A DNA stretch of 6,597 bases, from NCBI GenBank assembly GCA_900549365.1, contig UROD01000043.1, forward strand, positions 1-6,597, written 5' to 3'. Shown here in pieces: positions 1 through 6,252 of the stretch. Source of the DNA: an uncultured Rickettsiales bacterium. GTDB lineage: Bacteria; Pseudomonadota; Alphaproteobacteria; Rs-D84. The notes under the pieces are model-generated. The model was not told the DNA's origin. It searched no databases and worked only from the letters and a program-made list of their open reading frames with translations. A program made the translations under genes and the position numbers. Numbering within the stretch: the stretch's first letter is position 1; the number at the start of each line of letters is the position of its first letter.

Positions 1-7
1 CGTTTTT

Positions 8-42
8 CAAAGTTCAAATACCAAAGTTCAAAGTGCAAATAA
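8..42. repeat. Five tandem 7-bp units beginning CAAA
   Basis: Five consecutive heptads start with CAAA: CAAAGTT, CAAATAC, CAAAGTT, CAAAGTG and CAAATAA, at 8, 15, 22, 29 and 36. The 11-mer CAAAGTTCAAA therefore recurs at 8 and 22. The first unit starts at the eighth base of the window, so the array could continue leftward only after the interruption CGTTTTT. Function unknown. Confidence 0.7.
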
Positions 43-84
43 TGTGTGCGCCAAATGGCGCACTGCTTTATATACTTGAACTTT
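9..84. repeat. Inverted repeat flanking the hairpin at the left edge
   Basis: The arm at 9-20 (AAAGTTCAAATA) is matched at 11 of 12 positions by the reverse complement of 73-84 (TACTTGAACTTT). A shorter copy of the left arm at 23-31 can also pair with it. The arms enclose the 46-63 hairpin, and the right arm reaches the stop codon of the last glycosyltransferase gene. Confidence 0.55.
46..63. terminator. Perfect 7-bp hairpin after the glycosyltransferase cluster, possible terminator
   Basis: GTGCGCC (46-52) and GGCGCAC (57-63) form a perfect GC-rich stem with a four-base loop, 20 bases downstream of the last minus-strand stop. On the minus strand it is followed by ACATTATTTG, a poor U-tract, so termination would be weak or the hairpin serves mRNA 3'-end stability. 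Confidence 0.4.
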
Positions 85-1216
85 ATTTTATCACTTTCAT
101 TATCTGTTCAGTGATTGTTGTGGCATCAAATCTGTTCAGATTTTTTGTCGCCGTATCTATCATTTTTTTTGTATCCACACGACGCGTCCATACGTCCATC
201 ATACGCAATGCCAAATCTGTTGCATCACCCGCAACAAATAATAACCCTGCGCGCCCATCCATCAGAATCTCGCGCGGGCCATTGCGACAATCCGACGCAA
301 TATTCAATGTGTTGGTGGCGGCGGCCTCTATCAATACGGTGGGCAGTCCTTCGGAATAACTGGACAATATATTCGCACGGGCATGCGCCATGTAACCAAA
401 TGGATTTTTGCTTAGCCCTACAAATTCAAACTGACGCGATGCAGGCAATGAATGCGCAATCCTTTTATATTCATCGGACAAATTGCCATCACCAACAAAG
501 GCCATTTTAATATTTGGCCGCCCCGCATTTTGCCAAAACATATCAAAGCCGCGCAGTACCGTTTCAATATCTTTATCACCCGTCAATCGCGCCACACAGA
601 CGAAATAGTCACCACGAATAAACTTGCCCTGCGCCGCCAAATCGCGCGCACGCGCAATATCAATCGGATTATAAATCTGAACAATCTGGCCAGCGTATTC
701 AGGATACCTTTCGCGTAATTCTGTTGCCGCGTCACGTGTCAACATAACCAATTTATCGTACCCGTGCATATAACGCATACGACGCTGGGCATATAATGCA
801 TCAATTGACGAATGCCACCACGTAATTTTGCGACCACGAAATTTTTTGAACTCGCGCGCGAATGAAAAATTATAGTAATCGATAAACACATCAACGTCAT
901 CAAATCGACGCGATGACATTGTTATATATTTATACCAACGGTATATATCGCGCGCCACGTGTTTTATAATCCGCCACAGGAAAAAGTGTGGCATCTGTGT
1001 ACCTAAAAATCTGCACGGATACAACGCAGTCAGTTTAATTTCGGGGTGCTGTGCAAACCAATCGCGATATTGCGGCACGCTGATATTCGTGTATGTTATT
1101 ACACGAATATCAACATCATTACGCGCCAACATTGCAGCAAGTGTCTGAATCAACACAGATTCAACCCCACCAACCTGCATATCACGCAGACATATTGCGA
1201 TTACCGTACGTTTCAT
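83..1216 (-). CDS. Family 4 (GT-B fold) glycosyltransferase, cell-surface glycan assembly
   Basis: Retaining glycosyltransferase, 377 residues, expected to transfer a sugar from a nucleotide-sugar donor onto a growing surface polysaccharide or lipid-linked acceptor at the cytoplasmic membrane face. Visible family marks are an N-terminal first strand followed by GGVE at residues 16-19 (acceptor-side glycine loop), YNPID at 182-186 at the start of the donor domain, AR-L-GDKD at 209-216 with the donor-phosphate Arg210 and Lys215, VGDG at 241-244, and the E-x7-E motif E289 to E297 in SEGLPTVLIEA. Length is normal for the family. The longest frame starts at 1234, but I chose the ATG at 1216. It overlaps the stop of the upstream gene as ATGA and gives the usual MKRTVIAICLRDM start. 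No signal peptide or obvious membrane segment. It is the last gene of a three-gene glycosyltransferase cluster. Donor and acceptor sugars cannot be told from sequence. Confidence 0.9.
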   Translation of the reverse strand: MKRTVIAICLRDMQVGGVESVLIQTLAAMLARNDVDIRVITYTNISVPQYRDWFAQHPEIKLTALYPCRFLGTQMPHFFLWRIIKHVARDIYRWYKYITMSSRRFDDVDVFIDYYNFSFAREFKKFRGRKITWWHSSIDALYAQRRMRYMHGYDKLVMLTRDAATELRERYPEYAGQIVQIYNPIDIARARDLAAQGKFIRGDYFVCVARLTGDKDIETVLRGFDMFWQNAGRPNIKMAFVGDGNLSDEYKRIAHSLPASRQFEFVGLSKNPFGYMAHARANILSSYSEGLPTVLIEAAATNTLNIASDCRNGPREILMDGRAGLLFVAGDATDLALRMMDVWTRRVDTKKMIDTATKNLNRFDATTITEQIMKVIK

Positions 1217-2244
1217 TGTGCGTAACACCCACATTTAATAAATTTTGCAATTCCGCATCTGATTTTGCGCGCCCAGCCGTATGGTGGTCTGTCCAATGCA
1301 CCACAATTTTTCAAATCAGAAAAACATTTCTGCGCCAGCGCGACATCGTCCGCATTGTCCAAATATTTAATTTTGCGATATGCCCACTTGATAAAATACC
1401 AGCGGAATTTACGCGACCACGCGTCCATTTGATATGGGGTCGCTTTTTCTTTATACAGTTTATATGATGTTTCGATTCCTGTACACAAACTCTGCATTAT
1501 GCGCAATTGTTTTGCTGACAAAACAATCCCACCAAAATTTGGCACATAGAAATACAGTGGCAATGGCGCAATCGTCACGACCGGATTTTTTAACATAATC
1601 GCACTCCACCACGGGAAATCTTCGAACAAAATTCCCTTGATAAATGGTGTGTCCGAAATCAGAGTGCGACGATATAAATTTTTCCATACCTGACAATGTT
1701 TAATCAGCCATTTACGACGCGGGTTAAATGCATTGTGTGCGCGTTCTGTTGCATATTTGTACACATCGTCTGTCAGTAATGTCTTGATACGTTTGACATC
1801 ATATTTTTTATGCATACGATACGGCACAACAGAATCTGTGTCCATATGCAATACGTGCCGCACCATCAGTTGTGGCCGATAAATTCTGTCGTATGTAAAA
1901 GACACAATATCCGAACCATCGCGCATCGCCATATAGTGCGTAATTTCCATTGTCTGGGGGTGAATAAAATCGTCACTGTCCAGATACAAAACATAATCAC
2001 CCGTTGCCACCGCCATACCGGCATTGCGTGCATCGGACAGACCACCATTTGGTTTATTCACAATTTTGAATCGCGCATCACGGGCGGCATATTCAGACAA
2101 AATGGCGGCAGATCCATCTGGACTGCCGTCATTGACACAAATCGCCTCCCAATCAGAAAAAGTTTGGTTTAATACACTGTCCAAACATCTGCGCAAATAC
2201 TTTTCCACATTGTATATCGGTATTATCACAGAAATTGCAGGCAT
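1213..2244 (-). CDS. Family 2 (GT-A fold) glycosyltransferase
   Basis: Inverting glycosyltransferase of 343 residues, of the kind that builds capsule, O-antigen or exopolysaccharide repeat units in the cytoplasm. The N-terminal GT-A domain is complete: SVIIPIYNVEKYL at 5-17, VNDGS at 37-41 (nucleotide binding), GGLSDARNAG at 67-76, and the metal-binding YLDSDD at 87-92. VWKNLYRRTLI at 186-196 and the acidic pair E208-D209 in GILFEDFPWW fit the acceptor side and catalytic base of this family. The C-terminal third is basic and aromatic without clear membrane spans. An in-frame ATG at 2337 lies inside the upstream gene. The start at 2244 is preferred because it has AAAGGA six bases upstream and begins at the canonical MPAISVIIPIYN. 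The gene lies 14 bp after the capsule-synthesis-type gene and ends in TGA overlapping the next ATG. The sugar transferred is unknown. Confidence 0.92.
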   Translation of the reverse strand: MPAISVIIPIYNVEKYLRRCLDSVLNQTFSDWEAICVNDGSPDGSAAILSEYAARDARFKIVNKPNGGLSDARNAGMAVATGDYVLYLDSDDFIHPQTMEITHYMAMRDGSDIVSFTYDRIYRPQLMVRHVLHMDTDSVVPYRMHKKYDVKRIKTLLTDDVYKYATERAHNAFNPRRKWLIKHCQVWKNLYRRTLISDTPFIKGILFEDFPWWSAIMLKNPVVTIAPLPLYFYVPNFGGIVLSAKQLRIMQSLCTGIETSYKLYKEKATPYQMDAWSRKFRWYFIKWAYRKIKYLDNADDVALAQKCFSDLKNCGALDRPPYGWARKIRCGIAKFIKCGCYAQ

Positions 2245-2250
2245 AGATTT

Positions 2251-2256
2251 TCCTTT
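2251..2256 (-). promoter_or_regulatory. Ribosome binding site deciding the GT2 start
   Basis: AAAGGA on the minus strand sits six bases before the ATG at 2244, inside the 14-bp gap after the upstream gene. It supports this start over the longer in-frame extension to 2337, which would overlap the preceding gene by about 80 bases. Confidence 0.75.
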
Positions 2257-2258
2257 CT

Positions 2259-3185
2259 TTATTTTTTGGTTTTCGTTTTGTACATGTGATTTATCATCTC
2301 GTCCGCGATGCTGCCTGGGATTGGATTTTTCGCCCACGGACTGTTATATGTCGTTTTTTGAAAGAATGCCCCAGATGTATATTCTTTGAACAATTTTTTA
2401 GTATACGGTTCATTTGCGATTGTCCACCAGACCGCATGTGTTGGTGCCTGATCGATATGTGGCATTGCATCAAAATATTTTTTTGCAATCGGGTCATGTT
2501 CAACCAATGATTTGAACATCAACTGGTGCATAAAGTAATCAAATTCACGGGGCTCACGCGTCCAGAAATTCAAAATCATCTGACGCCACGCCGCCAACAA
2601 ATATGACCCTTTGCGTGCGCGAATAAAACAGTTCTGAATATAACTGTACGCGCTGCCGACCATGTTTCCCGCCATATAAACAAAGAAATCCTGATTTATA
2701 ATTTCATCTGGGATTGGCGCAGTTGCAAAACCGGTTGAATCCAACCAAATACCGCCATGTTCATACAGCAATTCCACACGACAGATATCGGCAAAGTGCG
2801 CATGCTTTATTTGCCCCGCTTTGCGTTTTGCAACAATTTCTGGTGGCAACGTAATGTAATCCCAAATGGTGTTTTCATCCAACACAACCAGTTCTTGTTT
2901 GCAATTTGCACGAATACTGCGGAAACACGCCTTGACCAATTCTGGTGCGTTATCTTCGCCTTGTAACCACAAAGTCCAGATTTTTTCACGCTTGTCATTG
3001 TGCACGGGGCGTACCTCTGGCACTGTGCCGGCGGCCGGCACATAACGCGCCATATACCGCGGAATGGCGGTCGCCGCAACATTACAGCGATGTTCGCGAC
3101 GTTTATTGCGTGGCCACCACAATGGATTCAAGACATGCGCGCGCAATACAATATCCGCCAACGCAAATGTTCTGGAAAGTTTCAT
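2259..3185 (-). CDS. Capsular polysaccharide synthesis-type glycosyltransferase
   Basis: 308-residue protein matching the capsular polysaccharide synthesis glycosyltransferases (Caps_synth / DXD sugar-binding group), which transfer sugars during surface-polysaccharide assembly. Recognisable features are KIWTLWLQGEDNAPELVKAC at 68-87 (the family's 'I-W-W-GxxxAPxxV' opening), VLDENTIWDYI at 101-111, and the core HFADICRVELLYEHGGIWLD at 130-149. In that core, D132, the paired glycines 144-145 and D149 sit at the expected nucleotide-sugar and metal site. The DXD position reads D149-S-T, which is tolerated in this family. Residues 1-65 are a basic leader with no clear signal peptide. The start at 3185 has AAAGGA about seven bases upstream. 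It lies 52 bp downstream of recA with no visible terminator between, and 14 bp upstream of the GT2 gene. Family assignment is by recalled motifs; the substrate is unknown. Confidence 0.82.
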   Translation of the reverse strand: MKLSRTFALADIVLRAHVLNPLWWPRNKRREHRCNVAATAIPRYMARYVPAAGTVPEVRPVHNDKREKIWTLWLQGEDNAPELVKACFRSIRANCKQELVVLDENTIWDYITLPPEIVAKRKAGQIKHAHFADICRVELLYEHGGIWLDSTGFATAPIPDEIINQDFFVYMAGNMVGSAYSYIQNCFIRARKGSYLLAAWRQMILNFWTREPREFDYFMHQLMFKSLVEHDPIAKKYFDAMPHIDQAPTHAVWWTIANEPYTKKLFKEYTSGAFFQKTTYNSPWAKNPIPGSIADEMINHMYKTKTKK

Positions 3186-3237
3186 GCATATTCCTTTGTT
3201 TTGGTTATCTGAATAATTTTCCTGTTTCTACCCCAGA

Positions 3238-4320
3238 TTATTCGTCCATAGGCATTGCATCATCGTCCGCATCGTCATCGACTGGACCAGTGGTCATTTC
3301 TTCGGCAATACCGGACGCGCGTGCCATAATTTTATCCAACAATTCTTTCTGGGCATCTGGGTGGTCTTTCAACCATTGACGGGCGTTTGCCTCGCCCTGC
3401 CCCATACGTTCATTGTTGTAAGAATAGAAACTGCCCGCCTTTTCAATCAGGTCATATTTCACGCCCATATCCAAGATTTCGCTGATGCGTGAAATTCCTT
3501 CGCCATACATAATTTTGAAATCAACCGTGCGGAATGGTGGTGCAACCTTGTTTTTCACAACCTTGACACGGGTTTCATTACCAATAACGTTTTCTTTGTC
3601 CTTAATCTGGCCAGTACGACGAATATCCAAACGTACAGACGCATAGAACTTTAACGCATTACCGCCCGATGTTGTTTCTGGGTTACCGAACATAACACCA
3701 ATCTTCATACGAATCTGGTTGATGAAAATCAGCAAAGTATTGCTGCGCGACACAGACCCCGCCAGTTTTTTCAAACTCTGCGACATCAAACGTGCGGTTG
3801 TACCAACGAAAGAATCACCGATGTTCCCTTCCAGTTCTGCCTTGGGCACCAGTGCCGCGACCGAGTCAATTACAACCACATCAACCGCACCAGATTTAAT
3901 CAGTGTATCTGCAATTTCCAATGCCTGTTCACCAGAATCTGGTTGCGAAATAATCAGGTTTGCTACATCAACGCCCAACTTTTTTGCATACGATGGGTCC
4001 AGTGCATTTTCCGCATCAATATACGCACACGTGCCGCCTTTCTTTTGCGCCTCTGCCACGGCGTGCAATGCCAATGTTGTTTTACCAGAACTTTCCGGCC
4101 CATAAATTTCAACAATACGACCACGTGGATAACCACCAATCCCCAGCGCAATATCCAGCCCCAATGAACCAGACGAAATTGCCTCTATATTCTGTTGTGA
4201 ACCATCACCCATTTTCATGATGGCTTCTTTGCCAAATTGTTTTTGAATTTGTGCCAATGCAGATTCCAACGCAGGATTTTTTGCGGGTGCAGCAGTGGCT
4301 GACGTTTCTTTCTTTGCCAT
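3238..4320 (-). CDS. recA: RecA recombinase
   Basis: DNA-strand-exchange ATPase of homologous recombination and SOS coprotease, 360 residues, a normal length. Order of elements: short Ala/Lys-rich N-terminus, filament-interface helix PALESALAQIQKQFGKEAIM (about 16-35), Walker A GPESSGKT at 74-81, catalytic glutamate E104 in IDAENALDP, Walker B VVVIDS at 148-153, DNA-binding loop L1 EGNIGDSFVGTTAR at 164-177, INQIRMKIGVMFGNPETTSGGNALKFYASVRLDIRR from 200 covering loop L2 and flanks, and an acidic tail DDDADDDAMPMDE. The frame is open to 4503, but the ATG at 4320 is the start: it gives MAKK, has a GGGGA ribosome site eight bases upstream and lies just after a promoter candidate. Oddities: Asn105 replaces the usual His after the catalytic Glu, and L1 has Phe171-Val172 where E. 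coli has His-Met. The downstream neighbours are glycosyltransferases rather than recX or alaS. Confidence 0.99.
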   Translation of the reverse strand: MAKKETSATAAPAKNPALESALAQIQKQFGKEAIMKMGDGSQQNIEAISSGSLGLDIALGIGGYPRGRIVEIYGPESSGKTTLALHAVAEAQKKGGTCAYIDAENALDPSYAKKLGVDVANLIISQPDSGEQALEIADTLIKSGAVDVVVIDSVAALVPKAELEGNIGDSFVGTTARLMSQSLKKLAGSVSRSNTLLIFINQIRMKIGVMFGNPETTSGGNALKFYASVRLDIRRTGQIKDKENVIGNETRVKVVKNKVAPPFRTVDFKIMYGEGISRISEILDMGVKYDLIEKAGSFYSYNNERMGQGEANARQWLKDHPDAQKELLDKIMARASGIAEEMTTGPVDDDADDDAMPMDE

Positions 4321-4348
4321 TAAATTTTCCCCTTTTTCTGATACTAGA

Positions 4349-4377
4349 ATCATACACAGAAATGCGTGCGCACGCAA
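4349..4377 (-). promoter_or_regulatory. Sigma70-type promoter candidate for recA
   Basis: On the minus strand, TTGCGT (4372-4377) and TATGAT (4349-4354) have a 17-base spacer. The -10 matches at five of six positions and the -35 at three. Start of transcription would be near 4342, giving a leader of about 22 bases that contains the GGGGA ribosome site of recA. The usual alphaproteobacterial SOS box GTTC-N7-GTTC is not present between the MFS stop and the recA start. Confidence 0.55.
4363..4376. promoter_or_regulatory. 14-bp perfect palindrome overlapping the recA promoter, possible operator
   Basis: TGCGTGCGCACGCA is a perfect palindrome with no central spacer. It covers most of the recA -35 hexamer and half of the spacer, a position where a bound dimeric repressor would block RNA polymerase. 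It does not resemble LexA boxes of E. coli, Bacillus or typical alphaproteobacteria. LexA or another regulator binding here is inference only. Confidence 0.4.
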
Positions 4378-4409
4378 CGAAAATAATAGGCAACCGCGCA
4401 ATACAAAAA

Positions 4410-5594
4410 TTATTTTTTGGCAACCAGAATAACAGACGTCAGTACACCAATCACCGCCGTCACAACCCATACCGCCGATGTTCCACCAAACAGCGTAATG
4501 CACCCCGCCGCCAACACCGGCGCAACTACATTCGGCAAATTCACACTGGTGCGAAATACACCATAAAAACGCGTCTGTTCAGATTTTCTGGTGTTATCAA
4601 AGAACAGCAAATCATGCACCGATTCCATCAATGCACCCGAAATCTGCCACGCGACAAAGATAACCAACAACGGATACCCTGTCACAAACGTCGCCAGCGC
4701 AGACAGCGCCGCAAAAGATAACATCCCAGATACCAACCAAATCTTTTTACCAAACGCGCGCACCAGATGTGCCATTGCTTCTGATAAAATCAAATATGGA
4801 ATAATCCCCAGCGTCAAAACCCACCCCAACGCATCATTTGAAAAACCATTTTCAATGACTACAATCGGCACATACAGATAACGCATCGCACGCAATGCAT
4901 AATACCCAAAATTCACAATATACGCACGCAACATTCCGGGCTTTCTGAAAAAGGCAACTGTATTACGCCACAGCGCACGCGCCGTACGACGTGGGCTGAC
5001 GGGTTTTATCTGTTTATCTTGTTGCACGATACGAAAATACTTAAAGAATCCCCACCCCGCCAAATAAATTATTGCCGATGCAAAGAACGCCGCACGATTA
5101 CCCGCCACATCTGAAATAGCAACCGCAATCATTGGCGCAAACAGTGCCCCGATATTCAACCACAAATGATACCGCGAATTTAATCGCGCCATACCAATTC
5201 CGCGCGAAAAATCAGACATAAACAGCGGAATCAACATTGTAACCAATGTTGCAGCAATACCAGTGGTATAGTCCAATATAATAAATGTACTGGGGCGGAT
5301 TGAAAAACTCATCATCGCATAACATGCCGCCAACATCAGCATCACAAAATAAAATACACGCACCTTGGAAAACTGGCGAAACAGTTCATTGGCAAACAGG
5401 CCCACAATCATACAGAACGCCGCATACAGGCCGACATACAATCCAACGACCGCCGATGAACGGAATATTTCCAGCAATACCAACGAATATACGGCATTAT
5501 AAATACCGTCTGCGAATCCTGTGAACAACCCCAGATTTGCAAACGAAAAACCGCTGACCGAACTTCTGACTGATAAATAAGTATCCTTTGCCAT
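4410..5594 (-). CDS. Major facilitator superfamily transporter (substrate unknown)
   Basis: Inner-membrane secondary transporter of 394 residues. Hydrophobic segments fall roughly at 14-41, 48-69, 78-97, 104-126, 143-162, 166-187, 224-247, 255-277, 285-303, 307-327, 352-370 and 374-392. That is a 6+6 arrangement with a basic cytoplasmic loop at 188-220 between the halves, typical of this superfamily. The cytoplasmic loop after segment 2 (NELFRQFSKVRVF, 69-81) is where family motif A normally lies, but the motif is degenerate, so no drug or sugar subfamily can be named. D29 in the first helix and E272 in the eighth are membrane-buried acidic residues that could take part in proton coupling. 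The ATG at 5594 is the only plausible start. It has no Shine-Dalgarno sequence and sits nine bases after a -10-like hexamer, suggesting a leaderless message. No terminator separates it from recA, 89 bp downstream. Confidence 0.88.
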   Translation of the reverse strand: MAKDTYLSVRSSVSGFSFANLGLFTGFADGIYNAVYSLVLLEIFRSSAVVGLYVGLYAAFCMIVGLFANELFRQFSKVRVFYFVMLMLAACYAMMSFSIRPSTFIILDYTTGIAATLVTMLIPLFMSDFSRGIGMARLNSRYHLWLNIGALFAPMIAVAISDVAGNRAAFFASAIIYLAGWGFFKYFRIVQQDKQIKPVSPRRTARALWRNTVAFFRKPGMLRAYIVNFGYYALRAMRYLYVPIVVIENGFSNDALGWVLTLGIIPYLILSEAMAHLVRAFGKKIWLVSGMLSFAALSALATFVTGYPLLVIFVAWQISGALMESVHDLLFFDNTRKSEQTRFYGVFRTSVNLPNVVAPVLAAGCITLFGGTSAVWVVTAVIGVLTSVILVAKK

Positions 5595-5603
5595 AGTGGA
5601 TAA

Positions 5604-5632
5604 ATTTTACCATAAAAATAAAAAAAATCCAA
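5604..5632 (-). promoter_or_regulatory. Sigma70-type promoter candidate for the MFS gene
   Basis: On the minus strand, TTGGAT (5627-5632) and TAAAAT (5604-5609) are separated by exactly 17 bases. The -10 matches the consensus at five of six positions and the -35 at three. Transcription would start within a few bases of the ATG at 5594. The surrounding DNA is very A/T-rich, so chance matches are likely and this is a moderate call. Confidence 0.45.
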
Positions 5633-5650
5633 AAAATGCACATAAAAAAT

Positions 5651-5676
5651 AAAAACGCCCCAAACGGGGCATTTTT
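5651..5676 (-). terminator. Intrinsic terminator of secB
   Basis: Perfect 5-bp GC stem GCCCC/GGGGC (5657-5661 with 5666-5670) and a four-base loop, extended after one C:A mismatch by an A5/T5 pairing. On the minus strand the stem is followed by GTTTTTATTTTTT, a good U-tract, about 25 bases after the secB stop. The flanking A/T symmetry could also let it stop plus-strand transcription, though no plus-strand gene is seen to its left. Confidence 0.9.
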
Positions 5677-5700
5677 GGAACAAAAAATGAAATAAACTAA

Positions 5701-6141
5701 TTATTTTGCATTCGCAGCATTGTTCTGCTTTTGTGCATACAGTTCTGCGAAATCAACCGGCTGCATTGCGAATGTTGGGAACCCAGATTCAGATGTCAGA
5801 CGGACAATCAAACTGCGAACTGCTGGGAACAACAGTGTTGGCACATCAATCAACAATGTGCGCTTTTTCGCTTCATCATCCTTTTCTTCTTCCATTTGAA
5901 CCAGACCAGAATATGTCGATTCAATCAAGAATATAGATTTATCGCCCGCTTCCAGTTTCGAATGAACCTTGGTAATCAAATCAACCATAAACAGGTTGTT
6001 TTCCGCGCCCTTGATTTGAATATCAATATTGATTTCCAATTTTGCCTGACCATTATCTTGCTTAAAGAACAATTCAGGGACATTTGGGCTCTCGAATGAA
6101 ATATCTTTCAGAAACTGTGAAATAATTTTGAATTTTGCCAT
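5701..6141 (-). CDS. secB: Protein-export chaperone SecB
   Basis: Homotetrameric cytoplasmic chaperone that keeps preproteins unfolded and delivers them to SecA for post-translational export. 146 residues, slightly shorter than the usual 150-170. Conserved parts are FLKDISFESPNVPELF at 10-25 (the D-x-SFE-PN-P signature), alternating beta-strand residues KLEINIDIQIK at 34-44, and the C-terminal block PTLLFPAVRSLIVRLTSESGFPTFAMQPVDFAELY at 101-135, matching the SecB 'LFP-AR--I-----GFP---L-PVDF--L' consensus. A Lys/Glu/Asp-rich stretch at 84-94 (EEEKDDEAKKR) sits in a turn. The start has AGGAG nine bases upstream. The gene has its own promoter candidate (6205-6234) and is followed by a clear intrinsic terminator, so it is probably monocistronic. 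The divergent neighbour encodes an exported lipoprotein. Confidence 0.97.
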   Translation of the reverse strand: MAKFKIISQFLKDISFESPNVPELFFKQDNGQAKLEINIDIQIKGAENNLFMVDLITKVHSKLEAGDKSIFLIESTYSGLVQMEEEKDDEAKKRTLLIDVPTLLFPAVRSLIVRLTSESGFPTFAMQPVDFAELYAQKQNNAANAK

Positions 6142-6181
6142 TGTGTTTTACTCCTGTTGTACGCTGGGGGTAAAACCCGTC

Positions 6182-6209
6182 TGGACTTAGCCCCACCTTT
6201 TATGATAAT
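6182..6209 (+). promoter_or_regulatory. Promoter candidate for the mltA-like gene
   Basis: TGGACT (6182-6187) and GATAAT (6204-6209) with a 16-base spacer match the consensus at four and five positions. The predicted start near 6216 gives a leader of about 37 bases with the ribosome site at 6237-6243. Its -10 occupies the same bases as the secB -10 on the other strand. Confidence 0.3.
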
Positions 6210-6234
6210 ATAGCATTATAAAATTATTTTACAA
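6205..6234 (-). promoter_or_regulatory. Promoter candidate for secB
   Basis: On the minus strand, TTGTAA (6229-6234) and TATTAT (6205-6210) lie 18 bases apart, with four and five consensus matches. The predicted leader is about 55 bases and contains the AGGAG ribosome site just before the secB ATG. The region is A/T-rich, so alternatives are possible. Confidence 0.4.
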
Positions 6235-6236
6235 GT

Positions 6237-6243
6237 GGGGGGA
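6237..6243 (+). promoter_or_regulatory. Ribosome binding site deciding the mltA-like start
   Basis: GGGGGGA lies nine bases before the ATG at 6253 but fifteen before the in-frame ATG at 6259, favouring the former. It is more G-rich than the AAAGGA or AGGAG sites of the other genes. Confidence 0.6.
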
Positions 6244-6252
6244 TTTATAAAA

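Noticed and set aside
33..510. Two overlapping plus-strand open frames (108 and 131 codons) opposite the GT4 gene
   Set aside because: Both are antisense to the conserved C-terminal domain of the GT4 enzyme and show no family motifs; they are frame shadows.
3186..3237. Searched the recA-glycosyltransferase gap for a terminator or promoter
   Set aside because: No stem-loop with a U-tract and no convincing -35/-10 pair was found; only the AAAGGA ribosome site of the downstream gene stands out.
3719..4105. 128-codon open frame on the plus strand opposite recA
   Set aside because: It lies wholly antisense to an unmistakable recA, has no recognisable domain or ribosome site, and its composition follows from recA codon use.
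4389..4425. Direct repeat GGCAACC at 4389-4395 and 4419-4425
   Set aside because: Seven bases at 30-bp spacing, one copy inside the MFS coding end; too short to separate from chance.
4321..4503. N-terminal extension of RecA by 61 residues
   Set aside because: The extension is not RecA-like, overlaps the MFS gene and includes the recA promoter candidate; the ATG at 4320 has a good ribosome site.
6165..6195. Possible TGGGG/CCCCA stem in the secB leader
   Set aside because: Only five pairs around a 21-base loop with competing GGG/CCC pairings; no riboswitch or known leader recognised.
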